Assembly: GCF_003058365.1 (NCBI RefSeq)
Contig: NZ_CP028858.1
Location: forward strand, 1,972,836 to 2,036,835
Origin: Halococcoides cellulosivorans
Lineage (GTDB): Archaea > Halobacteriota > Halobacteria > Halobacteriales > Haloarculaceae
DNA: 64,000 nt
Direction of reading: 5' to 3'
Shown here: positions 32,055-40,232 of the stretch, one piece after another
Position numbering within the stretch: position 1 is the first letter of the stretch
Layout: every line of letters starts with the position of its first letter
The notes under the pieces: generated by a model
Database searches by the model: none
What the model was told of the DNA's origin: nothing
The model's input: the letters and a program-made list of their open reading frames with translations, nothing else
Made by a program: the position numbers and the translations under genes

Positions 32055-34091
32055 ATGGCCTGGCAATCGACGTGGCTCGTCCTCGCGCTGTTCGGGGCCG
32101 GGACCGTCCTGTACGTGCTCGGCCTCGCCATGATCGTCCAGGTCGCCCGCGACCGGATGACGCCGACCGTCGGCAGCGTCATGGTGTTCGCCGTCGCGGG
32201 CGGGACCTGGGGGATCGCGGCGGCCTATCAACTCGCCAATACCGGGCCGGCGATGCGACTCTGGTTCGGGATCGGCAGTGGAGCGTTCGTCGTGCTCGTC
32301 GTCGCGTGGTACGTCGCCGCCGTCTCGATCGCTGGCCGCCAGGCCTGGCTCACCCGCTCGCGACTCGGGGCGGTCCTGGTCGGCGGCGCCGGACTCGCCG
32401 TGCTCTCGGCAACGAACGACTGGCACGGCTTGCTCTGGTCGACCGAGACCGTCCACTGGAACGGCCTGGTGGTCCTCGACGTCGTGCTGACGCCCACCGC
32501 TCTGGGGGTGCTCGCGTTCGCCGGCGGTCTGACGCTCGCGGGCGCGGTCGCCCTTCTCCAGTACGCCCACCGCGATCACCACTGGGGCGCGGCGCTGGTC
32601 GTCGTCGCGACGATCGCCGTCCCCGTCGTGACCGGACTCCTCTATCACATCGGCGTCGGGCCGCGAGTGAATCTGACGCCGATCGCACTCGTGCCGGCGG
32701 CGATCGCGATCGTGTTCATCGTGTTCACCCGGAACGGCCTCGGCCGCGTTCCCGTCCCCCGATCGGCCGTCATCGACCGGATGGACGAGGGGCTGATCGT
32801 GATCGACGACCACGGCCGGATCGACGACGTGAACCCCGCAGCGCGATCGATGATGGGCTTCGACGACGTCGTGGGGCGACCGGCCGCCGAGGTGCTGGAG
32901 ACGTGGCCCGCCGTCGACCCGCCCGCGACCTTCGAGACGACCGTCGGCAGCGACGCGCCGCGGCATCTCTCCGTCCGAGTGACTGAACTGGACGATTACG
33001 GCGGCCAGATCGCGCTGATCACGGACGTGACCGACGAGCGGGCGATCGAACAGCGCTATCGGGCGATCATCGAGGAGTCCGACGAGATGAACCTCCTGCT
33101 CGACGAGGAAGGGACGATTACCTACGCCAGCCCCTCCATCGAGCGGATCCACGGGTTCGACCCCGAGAAGATGGTCGGCACGGTGGCGTTCGAGTTCGTC
33201 CACCCCGACGATCGCGAGCGCATTCGCGAGGAGTTCGCCCGGGTCCGATCGGAGCCCAACGCGGACGCTCGCGTGGAGTACGCGATCGTCGACGACGACG
33301 GCGAGCGCCGCGTGTCCGACTCGCTCGTGCGAAACCTCCTCGATCACCCCCACGTCGGCGCGATCGCGGTCACCTCCCGGGACGTGACCGAGCGCAAGGC
33401 CCGCGAACGCCGCCTCGAAGAGATGAACGACCGACTCGAAACGTTCGCGTCGGTGTTGAGCCACGACCTCCGGAACCCCCTCGAAGTCGCCTCGATCCAC
33501 ACGACACTCGCCAAGCGTGGCGACGAGGACGCACTGGAGACCGTCGAGAGCGCGCTCGATCGGATGGAGGCGATGATCGAGGACATCCTCACGCTCGTCC
33601 GCGAGGACCGAACGATCGACCCCGAGGCGGTCGCGTTCGAGGACGTCCTGGAGGACGCCTGGGCACACGTCCATACCGGCGACGCCACACTCGCCGTTGA
33701 AGGCACCGGCACGATCGTTGCCGATCGAACGCGTCTCCGCCGTCTGTTGGAGAACCTGATTCGGAACGCGATCACACACGGCACCCCGAGCGATCGGTCC
33801 GACAGAGAGTCAACCGACGACACCCCGGTCGACCTGACGGTCACCGCCGGCGTCACGGACCACCGACTGTTCGTTGCCGACGACGGCCAGGGCATCGGTC
33901 CCGACGAGCGATCGGCGGTGTTCGAGAACGGATACACGACCGACGACGACGGGACGGGGCTGGGACTCAGCATCGTCGACCGCATCGCCGCGGCCCACGG
34001 CTGGTCGGTCTCGGTGACCGAATCCAGCGACGGCGGTGCACGCTTCGAGTTCGACGACGTCGATCGACCGGACAGTTATCAGGGACGATAG
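32055..34091 (+). CDS. membrane histidine kinase, 7TM sensor, two PAS
   Basis: This is a 678-residue sensor kinase. Residues 5 to about 230 form seven transmembrane helices (WLVLALFGAGTVLYVLGLAM first), similar to the 7TM extracellular-sensor module of haloarchaeal kinases. Two PAS domains follow (MDEGLIVIDDHGRIDDVNPA; then MNLLLDEEGTITYASPSIER with FEFVHPDDRERI). HisKA has the H-box FASVLSHDLRNPLEV. The ATPase has N-box LLENLIRNAITHG, G1 VADDGQGIG and G2 GTGLGLSIVDRIA, all complete. Its natural partners are the HalX regulators on either side: one divergent at 31951, one downstream at 34651. Confidence 0.93.
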   Translation: MAWQSTWLVLALFGAGTVLYVLGLAMIVQVARDRMTPTVGSVMVFAVAGGTWGIAAAYQLANTGPAMRLWFGIGSGAFVVLVVAWYVAAVSIAGRQAWLTRSRLGAVLVGGAGLAVLSATNDWHGLLWSTETVHWNGLVVLDVVLTPTALGVLAFAGGLTLAGAVALLQYAHRDHHWGAALVVVATIAVPVVTGLLYHIGVGPRVNLTPIALVPAAIAIVFIVFTRNGLGRVPVPRSAVIDRMDEGLIVIDDHGRIDDVNPAARSMMGFDDVVGRPAAEVLETWPAVDPPATFETTVGSDAPRHLSVRVTELDDYGGQIALITDVTDERAIEQRYRAIIEESDEMNLLLDEEGTITYASPSIERIHGFDPEKMVGTVAFEFVHPDDRERIREEFARVRSEPNADARVEYAIVDDDGERRVSDSLVRNLLDHPHVGAIAVTSRDVTERKARERRLEEMNDRLETFASVLSHDLRNPLEVASIHTTLAKRGDEDALETVESALDRMEAMIEDILTLVREDRTIDPEAVAFEDVLEDAWAHVHTGDATLAVEGTGTIVADRTRLRRLLENLIRNAITHGTPSDRSDRESTDDTPVDLTVTAGVTDHRLFVADDGQGIGPDERSAVFENGYTTDDDGTGLGLSIVDRIAAAHGWSVSVTESSDGGARFEFDDVDRPDSYQGR

Positions 34092-34213
34092 TCCTTGGCG
34101 TGTCTTTATACTCCGCCACGAGCGACCTATGCGGACGGACGCCGGGCATTCGCCACCGACCCGATCCCCGACCCTCGGCGGTGCTCGCGACGACCCGACA
34201 CCCAGGCCCGACG

Positions 34214-34654
34214 ATGTTGATCAGCGACGTCATGAACACGGACTACCGGACCGTCGCCCGCTCCGAGAGCCTGAAAACCGCCGTCGGCGTCATGCTCAGA
34301 GCCGACGTCGAAGCCGTCATCATCACCGACGAGGACGACCCGAGCGGGATCGTGACCCGCCGCAAGGCGTTGATCGCGAGTTTCAAGACCGACGATCCGC
34401 TCTCCGAGATCCCCCTCGCTGGCTTCTCCTCGGGCTTTCCAACCTCGGTCGGACCCGATTCGACGGTGCTGTTCGCGATCGGACGGCTCGTCAGCGCCGA
34501 ACTCGAAGTGCTCCCCGTCGTCGACGGCCTCGATCTGGTCGGGGTCGTGACGCGCCAGGACATGCTCGACGAATACACCAATCTCAGAAACGAGGCGTTC
34601 GACACGCTCGAACGCCGCTCGGACTGGGAATCGACGACCTTCGACCACCCATGA
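34214..34654 (+). CDS. tandem CBS-domain protein
   Basis: This is a 146-residue protein made almost wholly of two CBS domains: MLISDVMNTDYRTVARSESL to DDPSGIVTRRKALIA, then DPLSEIPLAGFSSGF to VVDGLDLVGVVTRQDMLDEY. The pair forms a Bateman module that senses adenine nucleotides or SAM. The ATG at 34214 is chosen because the first CBS begins directly there. The stop overlaps the ATG of the HalX regulator (ATGA), so ligand sensing by CBS and two-component signalling are tied together in one mini-operon downstream of the kinase. Confidence 0.88.
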   Translation: MLISDVMNTDYRTVARSESLKTAVGVMLRADVEAVIITDEDDPSGIVTRRKALIASFKTDDPLSEIPLAGFSSGFPTSVGPDSTVLFAIGRLVSAELEVLPVVDGLDLVGVVTRQDMLDEYTNLRNEAFDTLERRSDWESTTFDHP

Positions 34655-35244
34655 CACCAGACCCCGCGACCGTCCTCGTCATCGAGGACGAACGACAGAT
34701 TGCCGACGGCTACGCGTCGATCCTCGACGACGAGTACGAAGTCCGGATCGCCAACTCCGGGGCAGAGGGCCTCGAAACGATCGACGACACGGTCGACGTG
34801 GTGTTGCTCGATCGGATGATGTCCGGGCTCTCCGGCCAGGAGACCCTCGACGAGATGCGCGACCGGGGGTACGACGTGCCAGTCGCGATGGTGACCGCGA
34901 AAGTCCCCGACTACGACGTCCTCGACATGGGGTTCGACGACTACCTCACCAAACCCGTCGAGGTCGAGGACCTGTTCGACACCGTCGAGCGCCTCCTCGC
35001 GATGGGCGAACTCGACCGCGACCTTCGAGAGTACGTCGCGGCGTCGGTCAAACAGGCCAGCCTGGAGGCGACCAAGCCATCACTCGAACTCGAAGAGCAC
35101 CAGGAGTACCGCGACCTTCGCGCGGAACTCACCGACCGTGGGGCCGAACTCGGTGATATCTCCGCGGCGATGACCGACCACCAGTTCGAACTCGTCGTCA
35201 AGACGGTCGTTCGGAACCTCCAGAGCGGCCCCGAACAGCTGTGA
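34651..35244 (+). CDS. response regulator with HalX domain, CBS-linked
   Basis: This is a 197-residue protein with the same architecture as the regulator at 31394. The receiver has VLVIEDE, phospho-acceptor D54 in VVLLDRMMSGLSG and a Lys in YLTKPVEVEDL. A HalX/coiled-coil part comes after residue 120 (LDRDLREYVAASVKQASLEA, then YRDLRAELTDRGAELGDIS). It is co-translated with the CBS protein. The receiver sequence is closely related to that at 31394, suggesting an old duplication around the kinase. There is no output DNA-binding domain, so HalX likely mediates protein contact. Confidence 0.9.
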   Translation: MTPDPATVLVIEDERQIADGYASILDDEYEVRIANSGAEGLETIDDTVDVVLLDRMMSGLSGQETLDEMRDRGYDVPVAMVTAKVPDYDVLDMGFDDYLTKPVEVEDLFDTVERLLAMGELDRDLREYVAASVKQASLEATKPSLELEEHQEYRDLRAELTDRGAELGDISAAMTDHQFELVVKTVVRNLQSGPEQL

Positions 35245-35260
35245 CCGGACCTGAAGGCCC

Positions 35261-36757
35261 TCAGGTGGCTCCAGCGCGACGTTTCCAGGCCGCGGTGTCC
35301 ACGACGAGGACCGTCCGGTCCGGGGCCGGGTGGCGAGTCTCGACGTTCCAGCCCATGACCTCCGCGAGGACGCTGGCTTTCAACAGCGGGCGCGACCCGC
35401 TGAGGAGATCCTGATCGCGATACCGGGCGGCGATTTCGGGCACGACCACGTGCGCGGGAACGTCGAGTTCGAACCCGTCGCGGGTCGGTTCGATCGTGAC
35501 CGTCGCGCCCGTCGGAACGACACGGGTGAGTTGATCGAAAAACAGTCGGGCGAAGCTATCGTCTGTCCGCACGCTCACCGTCGGCCCGATGACCGTCCAC
35601 TGCTGTGACTGGTCTGCCATCTCGACCACGTCGAACTGGCGGATCTCGCCGTCCGTCCGGACCACACTCACGAGATCACCGAAGTCCCCGACGAGTGTTT
35701 CGAGCGTGTCGATAAGCTCCCTCTCGGCCGCTCCGGCGGACTGCAAGGCGTCGGACAGGCGCTCCCAGTCCTCGATCGCAGCCTCGATCTGTTCGGCCGC
35801 GTCGTCCTCGGCGGCGACCGCCTCGCGGAGGCCATCGAGGTGTTCGCGCCCCGACGCCTCCGCGTCGGTCGCGTCTCGGAGGGACGCCTGAATGCCGATA
35901 CGAGTCTGGACGAGATTTCGGAAATTGTGATCGTAGATGCCGTAGAGGTGCTCGACGACGCGCGCCACGTCGTCGACGAGCGTCCGCCGACGGGTGATCT
36001 CCGTCACGTCGTGCGAAATCCCGATCAAGCCGATGATGTGTCCGTCAGCGTCGTGTATCGGGTGTTTGGAGACGGAAACGTGAACGTACTCGCCGGCAGC
36101 GTTCTCGACCCACTCGGTCTCGTTGCAGACCTCACGGCGCCCTTCCAGCACCGCCATGTTGTCCGCGTAGATTTCGGCTGCAGTCTCGGGGAAGAAGACG
36201 TCGAACTCACTTTTCCCTTCGAGAGCAACGGGCGTCGTGTCGTGGAACGCCGCTTTGGTCTCGTTGACCCGCACGAACCGCCCATGCCGATCGAACACGT
36301 AGATGTGATCGTCGAAATCACCCATCAGCGTCGCGTAGGCCCGCGCCTCGACCGAACCCGATCCGAGAGCACCCTCACCAGCGGATCGGGCGTCGACGGC
36401 GGCGCCGCGATACAGACTCCGGAGGCGGTCACCGAAATCTTCGCTCCGATCGGTGGACAAGAACACGTCAGCCCCGGCCCCCATCGCCCGCGTCGCCGCG
36501 ACTGGATCGCGGCCGACGAACATCGTCGGTGGATGGCTGTCGGCGGCCTCGATCGCGTCGAGGCCGTCGTCACCCTGGACGATCAGGAGATCGGCTTCGG
36601 TCGTGCGAAACGATGCTGCAGACGGCTCGACCGTGACGGTATCTGCAACCAGCGACTCACAGACCGACCGGTAACCGTCGACGGCGTCGAGCGGTCCGGG
36701 CACGACGCCGACGAGTGCGTCGTCGAGGGCTGGAACGGTCACGGTGGCTGAGCACAC
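35261..36757 (-). CDS. PAS sensor with degenerate kinase domain
   Basis: This is a 498-residue soluble protein. Residues 1-120 look like a receiver fold without the phosphorylation Asp (ADLLIVQGDDGLDAIEAADS, then VGRDPVAATRAMGAGADVFL). A PAS domain follows (about 140-260; DDHIYVFDRHGRFVRVNETK and HPIHDADGHIIGLIGISHDV). The H-box-like YGIYDHNFRNLVQTRIGIQ keeps a His. In the C-terminal ATPase region no Asn of the N-box and no GxGLG motif are visible (LFFDQLTRVVPTGATVTIEP). It may be a non-catalytic partner or phospho-histidine protein. It converges with the HalX gene. Confidence 0.8.
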   Translation of the reverse strand: MCSATVTVPALDDALVGVVPGPLDAVDGYRSVCESLVADTVTVEPSAASFRTTEADLLIVQGDDGLDAIEAADSHPPTMFVGRDPVAATRAMGAGADVFLSTDRSEDFGDRLRSLYRGAAVDARSAGEGALGSGSVEARAYATLMGDFDDHIYVFDRHGRFVRVNETKAAFHDTTPVALEGKSEFDVFFPETAAEIYADNMAVLEGRREVCNETEWVENAAGEYVHVSVSKHPIHDADGHIIGLIGISHDVTEITRRRTLVDDVARVVEHLYGIYDHNFRNLVQTRIGIQASLRDATDAEASGREHLDGLREAVAAEDDAAEQIEAAIEDWERLSDALQSAGAAERELIDTLETLVGDFGDLVSVVRTDGEIRQFDVVEMADQSQQWTVIGPTVSVRTDDSFARLFFDQLTRVVPTGATVTIEPTRDGFELDVPAHVVVPEIAARYRDQDLLSGSRPLLKASVLAEVMGWNVETRHPAPDRTVLVVDTAAWKRRAGAT

Positions 36758-36835
36758 GAGTCGTCTGTACGTAGAGGGGCCCGGACGACAAAAATGATCG
36801 GTCCAACTGACGTATTCGACGACACGAACGGACCC

Positions 36836-37942
36836 TCACTCGATCAGTGCCGTCGCGACCCGGTCGACCTCCTCGGCGGTCGAGACCGCGTGGATCGACG
36901 CCCGGACGGTCCCCTCTGGCGTGGGCAGCGAGCGGATCCGGATGTCCGCCGCGTCGAGGCGTTCGACGGTCGCCTCGGGATCGTCGACGTCGATCGTCAC
37001 CAGGCCGGACTCGGGGTCGGCGGGGCTGACCAGCCGGTCGGCGGGAATCCGATCGGTGAGTCGCCCGGCGAGTCGGTGGATGCGGTCGGCGACGCGATCG
37101 ACACCGACCGCCTGGGCCGTCTCGACGGCCGCGACGAGTCCGGCATAGGGGGCCGGCGAGGCCGTCCCGAGTTCGAACCGGCGGGCATCGGCGTGGAAGG
37201 TGAGCCCCTCGCCACGCTCGACCGATCGGTAGCCGACGCGGTCGGGTTCGAGCGCGTCGAGCGCGTCGGGCGCGACCGCGAGCATTCCCGCGCCCCACGG
37301 GCCGAGCAGCCACTTGTGACTCGCGGCGGCGACGGCGTCCGCGCCCCACGCCGCGACGTCGACGGGGTGGTGGCCGACCGACTGGACGGCGTCGACGAGC
37401 ACGCGCGCGCCGGCGTCGTGGGCTTCGTCGACCAACGCGGCGATCGGCCAGCGCGTGCCGTGTGACCAGGTCAACGACTGGAGCGTGACGAGGTCGGCAT
37501 CCCGAACCGCGTCGCTGTACGCATCGCGGTCGATCCGGCCGGCCCGGGTCTCCAGGACGCGCACCTCGACGCCGCGCGTCTCGGCCAGGCGCGCCCAGGG
37601 CAAGACGTTCGCCGGGTGTTCGAGATCGCTCCGGACGACGACGTCGCCCGCGCCGAGATCCAGCGCGTCGGCGACGCGCGTGATCGCGTCGGCCGTCGAG
37701 TTCGTCAACGCGACGCACTCGGACTCCGTGCCGAGCAGGTCGGCCGCGGCCGCCCGTGCGCGGTCGAACGTGTCGAACGCGTAGTCGTAGGGCCCCTCGC
37801 CGGCGTGGGCCGCGCTGTGGTCGGTGATGGCGTCACGGGCGGCTTCGAGGACGGCCTCTGAGGGTGGGCCGCTCGCCCCGTAGTTGAGGTAGGTCGTGTC
37901 GGCGAGCGCCGGGACCGACGCCCGCAGGTCCAGTGGGTCCAT
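36836..37942 (-). CDS. class V aminotransferase / cysteine-desulfurase-like
   Basis: This is a 368-residue PLP enzyme of the aminotransferase V family. TYLNYGASGPPSEAV is the N-terminal substrate loop, NSTADAITRVADAL follows the cofactor-binding turn, VLVDAVQSVGHHPVDV contains the Asp that pairs with the PLP nitrogen, and the Schiff-base Lys is in AASHKWLLGPWG. FELGTASPAPYAGLVAA is typical for isopenicillin-N-epimerase-like or kynureninase-like subgroups. No catalytic Cys loop of a true IscS is evident, so desulfurase activity is doubtful. The ATG at 37942 (MDPLDLR) was chosen over one five codons earlier. Confidence 0.85.
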   Translation of the reverse strand: MDPLDLRASVPALADTTYLNYGASGPPSEAVLEAARDAITDHSAAHAGEGPYDYAFDTFDRARAAAADLLGTESECVALTNSTADAITRVADALDLGAGDVVVRSDLEHPANVLPWARLAETRGVEVRVLETRAGRIDRDAYSDAVRDADLVTLQSLTWSHGTRWPIAALVDEAHDAGARVLVDAVQSVGHHPVDVAAWGADAVAAASHKWLLGPWGAGMLAVAPDALDALEPDRVGYRSVERGEGLTFHADARRFELGTASPAPYAGLVAAVETAQAVGVDRVADRIHRLAGRLTDRIPADRLVSPADPESGLVTIDVDDPEATVERLDAADIRIRSLPTPEGTVRASIHAVSTAEEVDRVATALIE

Positions 37943-38005
37943 GCCGGAGCCAGACACGCCAGTGGGTTCAATCCCGCGGCCAGGGCGGTCTGGCGAGCCA
38001 GCGAG

Positions 38006-38281
38006 TCACTCCCCGGCGGTGAGGTCCACCGCCGCCGACTCACCGCCGCGCCACCGCACGACTGCCACCGCGAGGACGGCCAGGGAGAGGAGGCCGAGTG
38101 CGATTAGCCCGATCGATCGCCCGGGACAGCTTTCAGTCTCCGGGTCCGGGCCGTCGCGGTCCGGGTCGGCGCCGGCGGAGTCCCGATCTGTGGCCGAGTG
38201 TCCGTGGCCGTCACAGTCACAGTCACCACCGAACACCGGCCCGTCGAAATGCGGTTCGAACAGTGTGATCTTCGATGCCAT
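38006..38281 (-). CDS. small His/Asp/Cys-rich membrane-anchored protein
   Basis: This is a 91-residue protein with a hydrophilic N-terminal part that is rich in Asp, His and Cys (FGGDCDCDGHGHSATDRDSA) and could bind metal ions. A single C-terminal transmembrane helix (SIGLIALGLLSLAVLAVAVV) is followed by RWRGGE. It probably faces one side of the membrane as a tail-anchored or single-pass protein. Neighbours on the same strand are two crcB genes upstream (67 bp away); a link to fluoride or metal handling is only a guess. No known family is recognised. Confidence 0.6.
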   Translation of the reverse strand: MASKITLFEPHFDGPVFGGDCDCDGHGHSATDRDSAGADPDRDGPDPETESCPGRSIGLIALGLLSLAVLAVAVVRWRGGESAAVDLTAGE

Positions 38282-38347
38282 ACGCCGCCATCGACCGCCG
38301 ACCGCTTCAATCGGTCGGCGCGAGCATCGAGTCGCGGTCCGTGTCAC

Positions 38348-38686
38348 TCAGAGCAGGGTGACGACGCCCCCGCCGACGGCGACTGCCGTGATCGCTCCGG
38401 CCAGGTGAAGCGTCGCCAGCCCCGCCGCGCGCCGGGGCGCACCGTCCTGGGCGATCCGGACGACCTCGAACGCGAACGACGAAAACGTCGTGAACGCCCC
38501 ACAGAAGCCCGTCCCGAGGAGCGCGAGCGTCGAGGCCGACGGGTCGGTCGCCACGAGCACGCCGAGCGCGAGCGATCCGAGGAGGTTCACCGCGAGCGTA
38601 TCGCGCGTCGAATCGAGGCGATCACCGACGGAGTGGCGGGCCATCGCGCCGGCGACCCCACCCAGGCCGACCAGAAGGGTGTTCAT
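38348..38686 (-). CDS. crcB: CrcB/Fluc fluoride channel subunit (second of pair)
   Basis: This 112-residue protein has four transmembrane helices and the CrcB signatures GGVAGAMARHSVGDRL (Arg at the N-terminal helix), NLLGSLALGVL (conserved pore Asn) and GTGFCGAFTTFSSFAFEV (pore-lining Phe and the TTFSSF stretch that holds the central sodium). CrcB/Fluc subunits dimerise in antiparallel orientation and export fluoride. It overlaps the other crcB by four bases. Pairs of different subunits generally form heterodimers. No fluoride riboswitch was recognised upstream. Confidence 0.92.
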   Translation of the reverse strand: MNTLLVGLGGVAGAMARHSVGDRLDSTRDTLAVNLLGSLALGVLVATDPSASTLALLGTGFCGAFTTFSSFAFEVVRIAQDGAPRRAAGLATLHLAGAITAVAVGGGVVTLL

Positions 38687-39105
38687 CGGATCACCCCGCG
38701 GGTGAGCGCCTGGGCGGCGAGGATCGCACCGAACCCGAGCGTGTAGGTGAGAGCGACGTACGCGAGCGCGACGGCGACGCCCGAGAGCGTGAGCCCGGCG
38801 ACCGTCACACCCGCGAGGCGCGTCGTCTCCAGGGCGAACGTGCTGTAGGTGCTGAGCGACGAACAAAATCCCGTGCCGACGAGCAAGCGCGTCTCCGTCG
38901 AGAGCCGATCGGCGTGGGGCTCCGAGAGAACGACACCGAGCAGTGCCGCCCCCGCGACGTTCGCGGCGAGCGTGCCCGCGAGCGATCCGGCGAGAGTGTC
39001 CGCGACGTGTCTGGCGATCGCACCCGCGAACCCGCCCGCGGCGACGAACAGGAGTGTTTCGAGACGGCCCAAACTGGTCACGTTCGCGATCGGCGAGCGG
39101 CCCAC
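38683..39105 (-). CDS. crcB: CrcB/Fluc fluoride channel subunit (first of pair)
   Basis: This is a 140-residue homologue of the next gene. It has four membrane helices, GGFAGAIARHVADTL at the first, NVAGAALLGVVLSE with the pore Asn, and GTGFCSSLSTYSTFALETTR with Tyr and Phe where the partner has Phe pairs. The N-terminus is 20 residues longer than needed, so an internal start is possible. The stop overlaps the ATG of its partner (ATGA), so equal amounts are made, fitting a heterodimeric channel inserted in antiparallel fashion. Confidence 0.9.
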   Translation of the reverse strand: MGRSPIANVTSLGRLETLLFVAAGGFAGAIARHVADTLAGSLAGTLAANVAGAALLGVVLSEPHADRLSTETRLLVGTGFCSSLSTYSTFALETTRLAGVTVAGLTLSGVAVALAYVALTYTLGFGAILAAQALTRGVIR

Positions 39106-39146
39106 TGAAGCGTTTCGAACGGTCGGGCGCGATCACCGTCCCGCCC

Positions 39147-40232
39147 TCAGAGCGCCCGGAGCGCCGCGAGGCGGTCGGGTGTGTCGACGACGTACAACTG
39201 GTCGCCGGCAGCGATCTGGCGGTCTTCGGGCGGGAGCGCCTCGGTCGGTCCGCCCTCGGGGACGATCGCGAGCACCGGCGATCGGAGCGCCCCGGCGGGG
39301 AGGCCGACGAGTGGGCTCGACACACCGACCGCGATCACGGCGACGGTCTCGTCGGCCCGCCGGAGGACGCCCGCGGCGGCCCGGCCCGCGTCGGCGGTCG
39401 CCCCGACGGTCACCAGGCGATACGCGCGGTCAGGGTCGACCGCGTCGGTCTCGGCGGCCGGCATCGCGACCGTCACGACGTCGCCGGCAACACCGCGGAG
39501 TTCGCCAGTCGTCACGCGATCGCCGTCTGCGACGATCTGCACGACGTCGCCGGGCCCGGCCGCGAGCGGCGGATCGGCCCGCACGGCCATCGCGGCGGTG
39601 TCGGCGGGCAGCGTCGGCCCCAGGCCGGCCGGTCGCGCGCCGAGGACGAGTTCGGTGACGTCACCCGCGGCGTCGACGGTCGCGTCGACGTACGCGACGC
39701 CGTGATCGCGCCGGAGGCGCTCGGCCAGTCGGGCTTCGACGTCCGCGGGGGTGAGCCCCCGCGGGAACGTCATCGATCGGCCGGCGAGCGTCTCCCGCGT
39801 CGTCGCATCGACCGGGTCGTACCCCACGGCGTCGGTGATCGTCTCGGGCAACGCGATCGTCGTCGTGCGACCGACGCCGGCGATCGCGCGCCCGAGATCG
39901 CTGGCTCCCGCGCCACGGCGTTCGCGGATGGCCTGGCCCACCCGATCGCCGCCGCGCCGGCCGATTGAGCCCGAAAATACGCCCGCGAGGACCGCCCCGG
40001 CGTTGAACAGAACCGTCCCCAGCGCGACCGCGTCGTCGCTCATCACCTGGCCGAGTGCCGCGGTCGTGTTGAGGTAGACCGCGAGCACGCCCAACCCGCC
40101 GAGGATCGCCAGCGATGACGGAATCTCGGCCCCGAGGTGCGCACGGTACGCCGCCGCGAGCGCGGCCGCGACGAGGCCGGCGGTGACGGCCAGCCCCACG
40201 AGTTCGAGGACCGACCAGGCCAGGGGGCTCAT
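39147..40232 (-). CDS. membrane protein with TrkA-C domains (second of pair)
   Basis: This is a 361-residue protein. Three hydrophobic helices occur at the N-terminus (LELVGLAVTAGLVAAALAAA, IPSSLAILGGLGVLAVYLNT, VALGTVLFNAGAVLAGVFSG). A long cytoplasmic part follows with two regions resembling RCK_C domains, the last being PVLAIVPEGGPTEALPPEDR and then QIAAGDQLYVVDTPDRLAAL. It is related in architecture to the gene upstream, which it overlaps by four bases. Haloarchaeal genomes label such genes as potassium transport TrkA-C proteins. A channel-like or regulatory role in ion transport is inferred. Confidence 0.75.
   Translation of the reverse strand: MSPLAWSVLELVGLAVTAGLVAAALAAAYRAHLGAEIPSSLAILGGLGVLAVYLNTTAALGQVMSDDAVALGTVLFNAGAVLAGVFSGSIGRRGGDRVGQAIRERRGAGASDLGRAIAGVGRTTTIALPETITDAVGYDPVDATTRETLAGRSMTFPRGLTPADVEARLAERLRRDHGVAYVDATVDAAGDVTELVLGARPAGLGPTLPADTAAMAVRADPPLAAGPGDVVQIVADGDRVTTGELRGVAGDVVTVAMPAAETDAVDPDRAYRLVTVGATADAGRAAAGVLRRADETVAVIAVGVSSPLVGLPAGALRSPVLAIVPEGGPTEALPPEDRQIAAGDQLYVVDTPDRLAALRAL

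Noticed and set aside
32010-33779. 589-codon frame opposite the histidine kinase
   Set aside because: The plus strand encodes an unmistakable 7TM/PAS/HisKA/HATPase protein; the opposite frame is a composition artefact.
38687-39146. fluoride riboswitch before the crcB pair
   Set aside because: I looked for the conserved pseudoknot sequences upstream of 39105 and recognise none.
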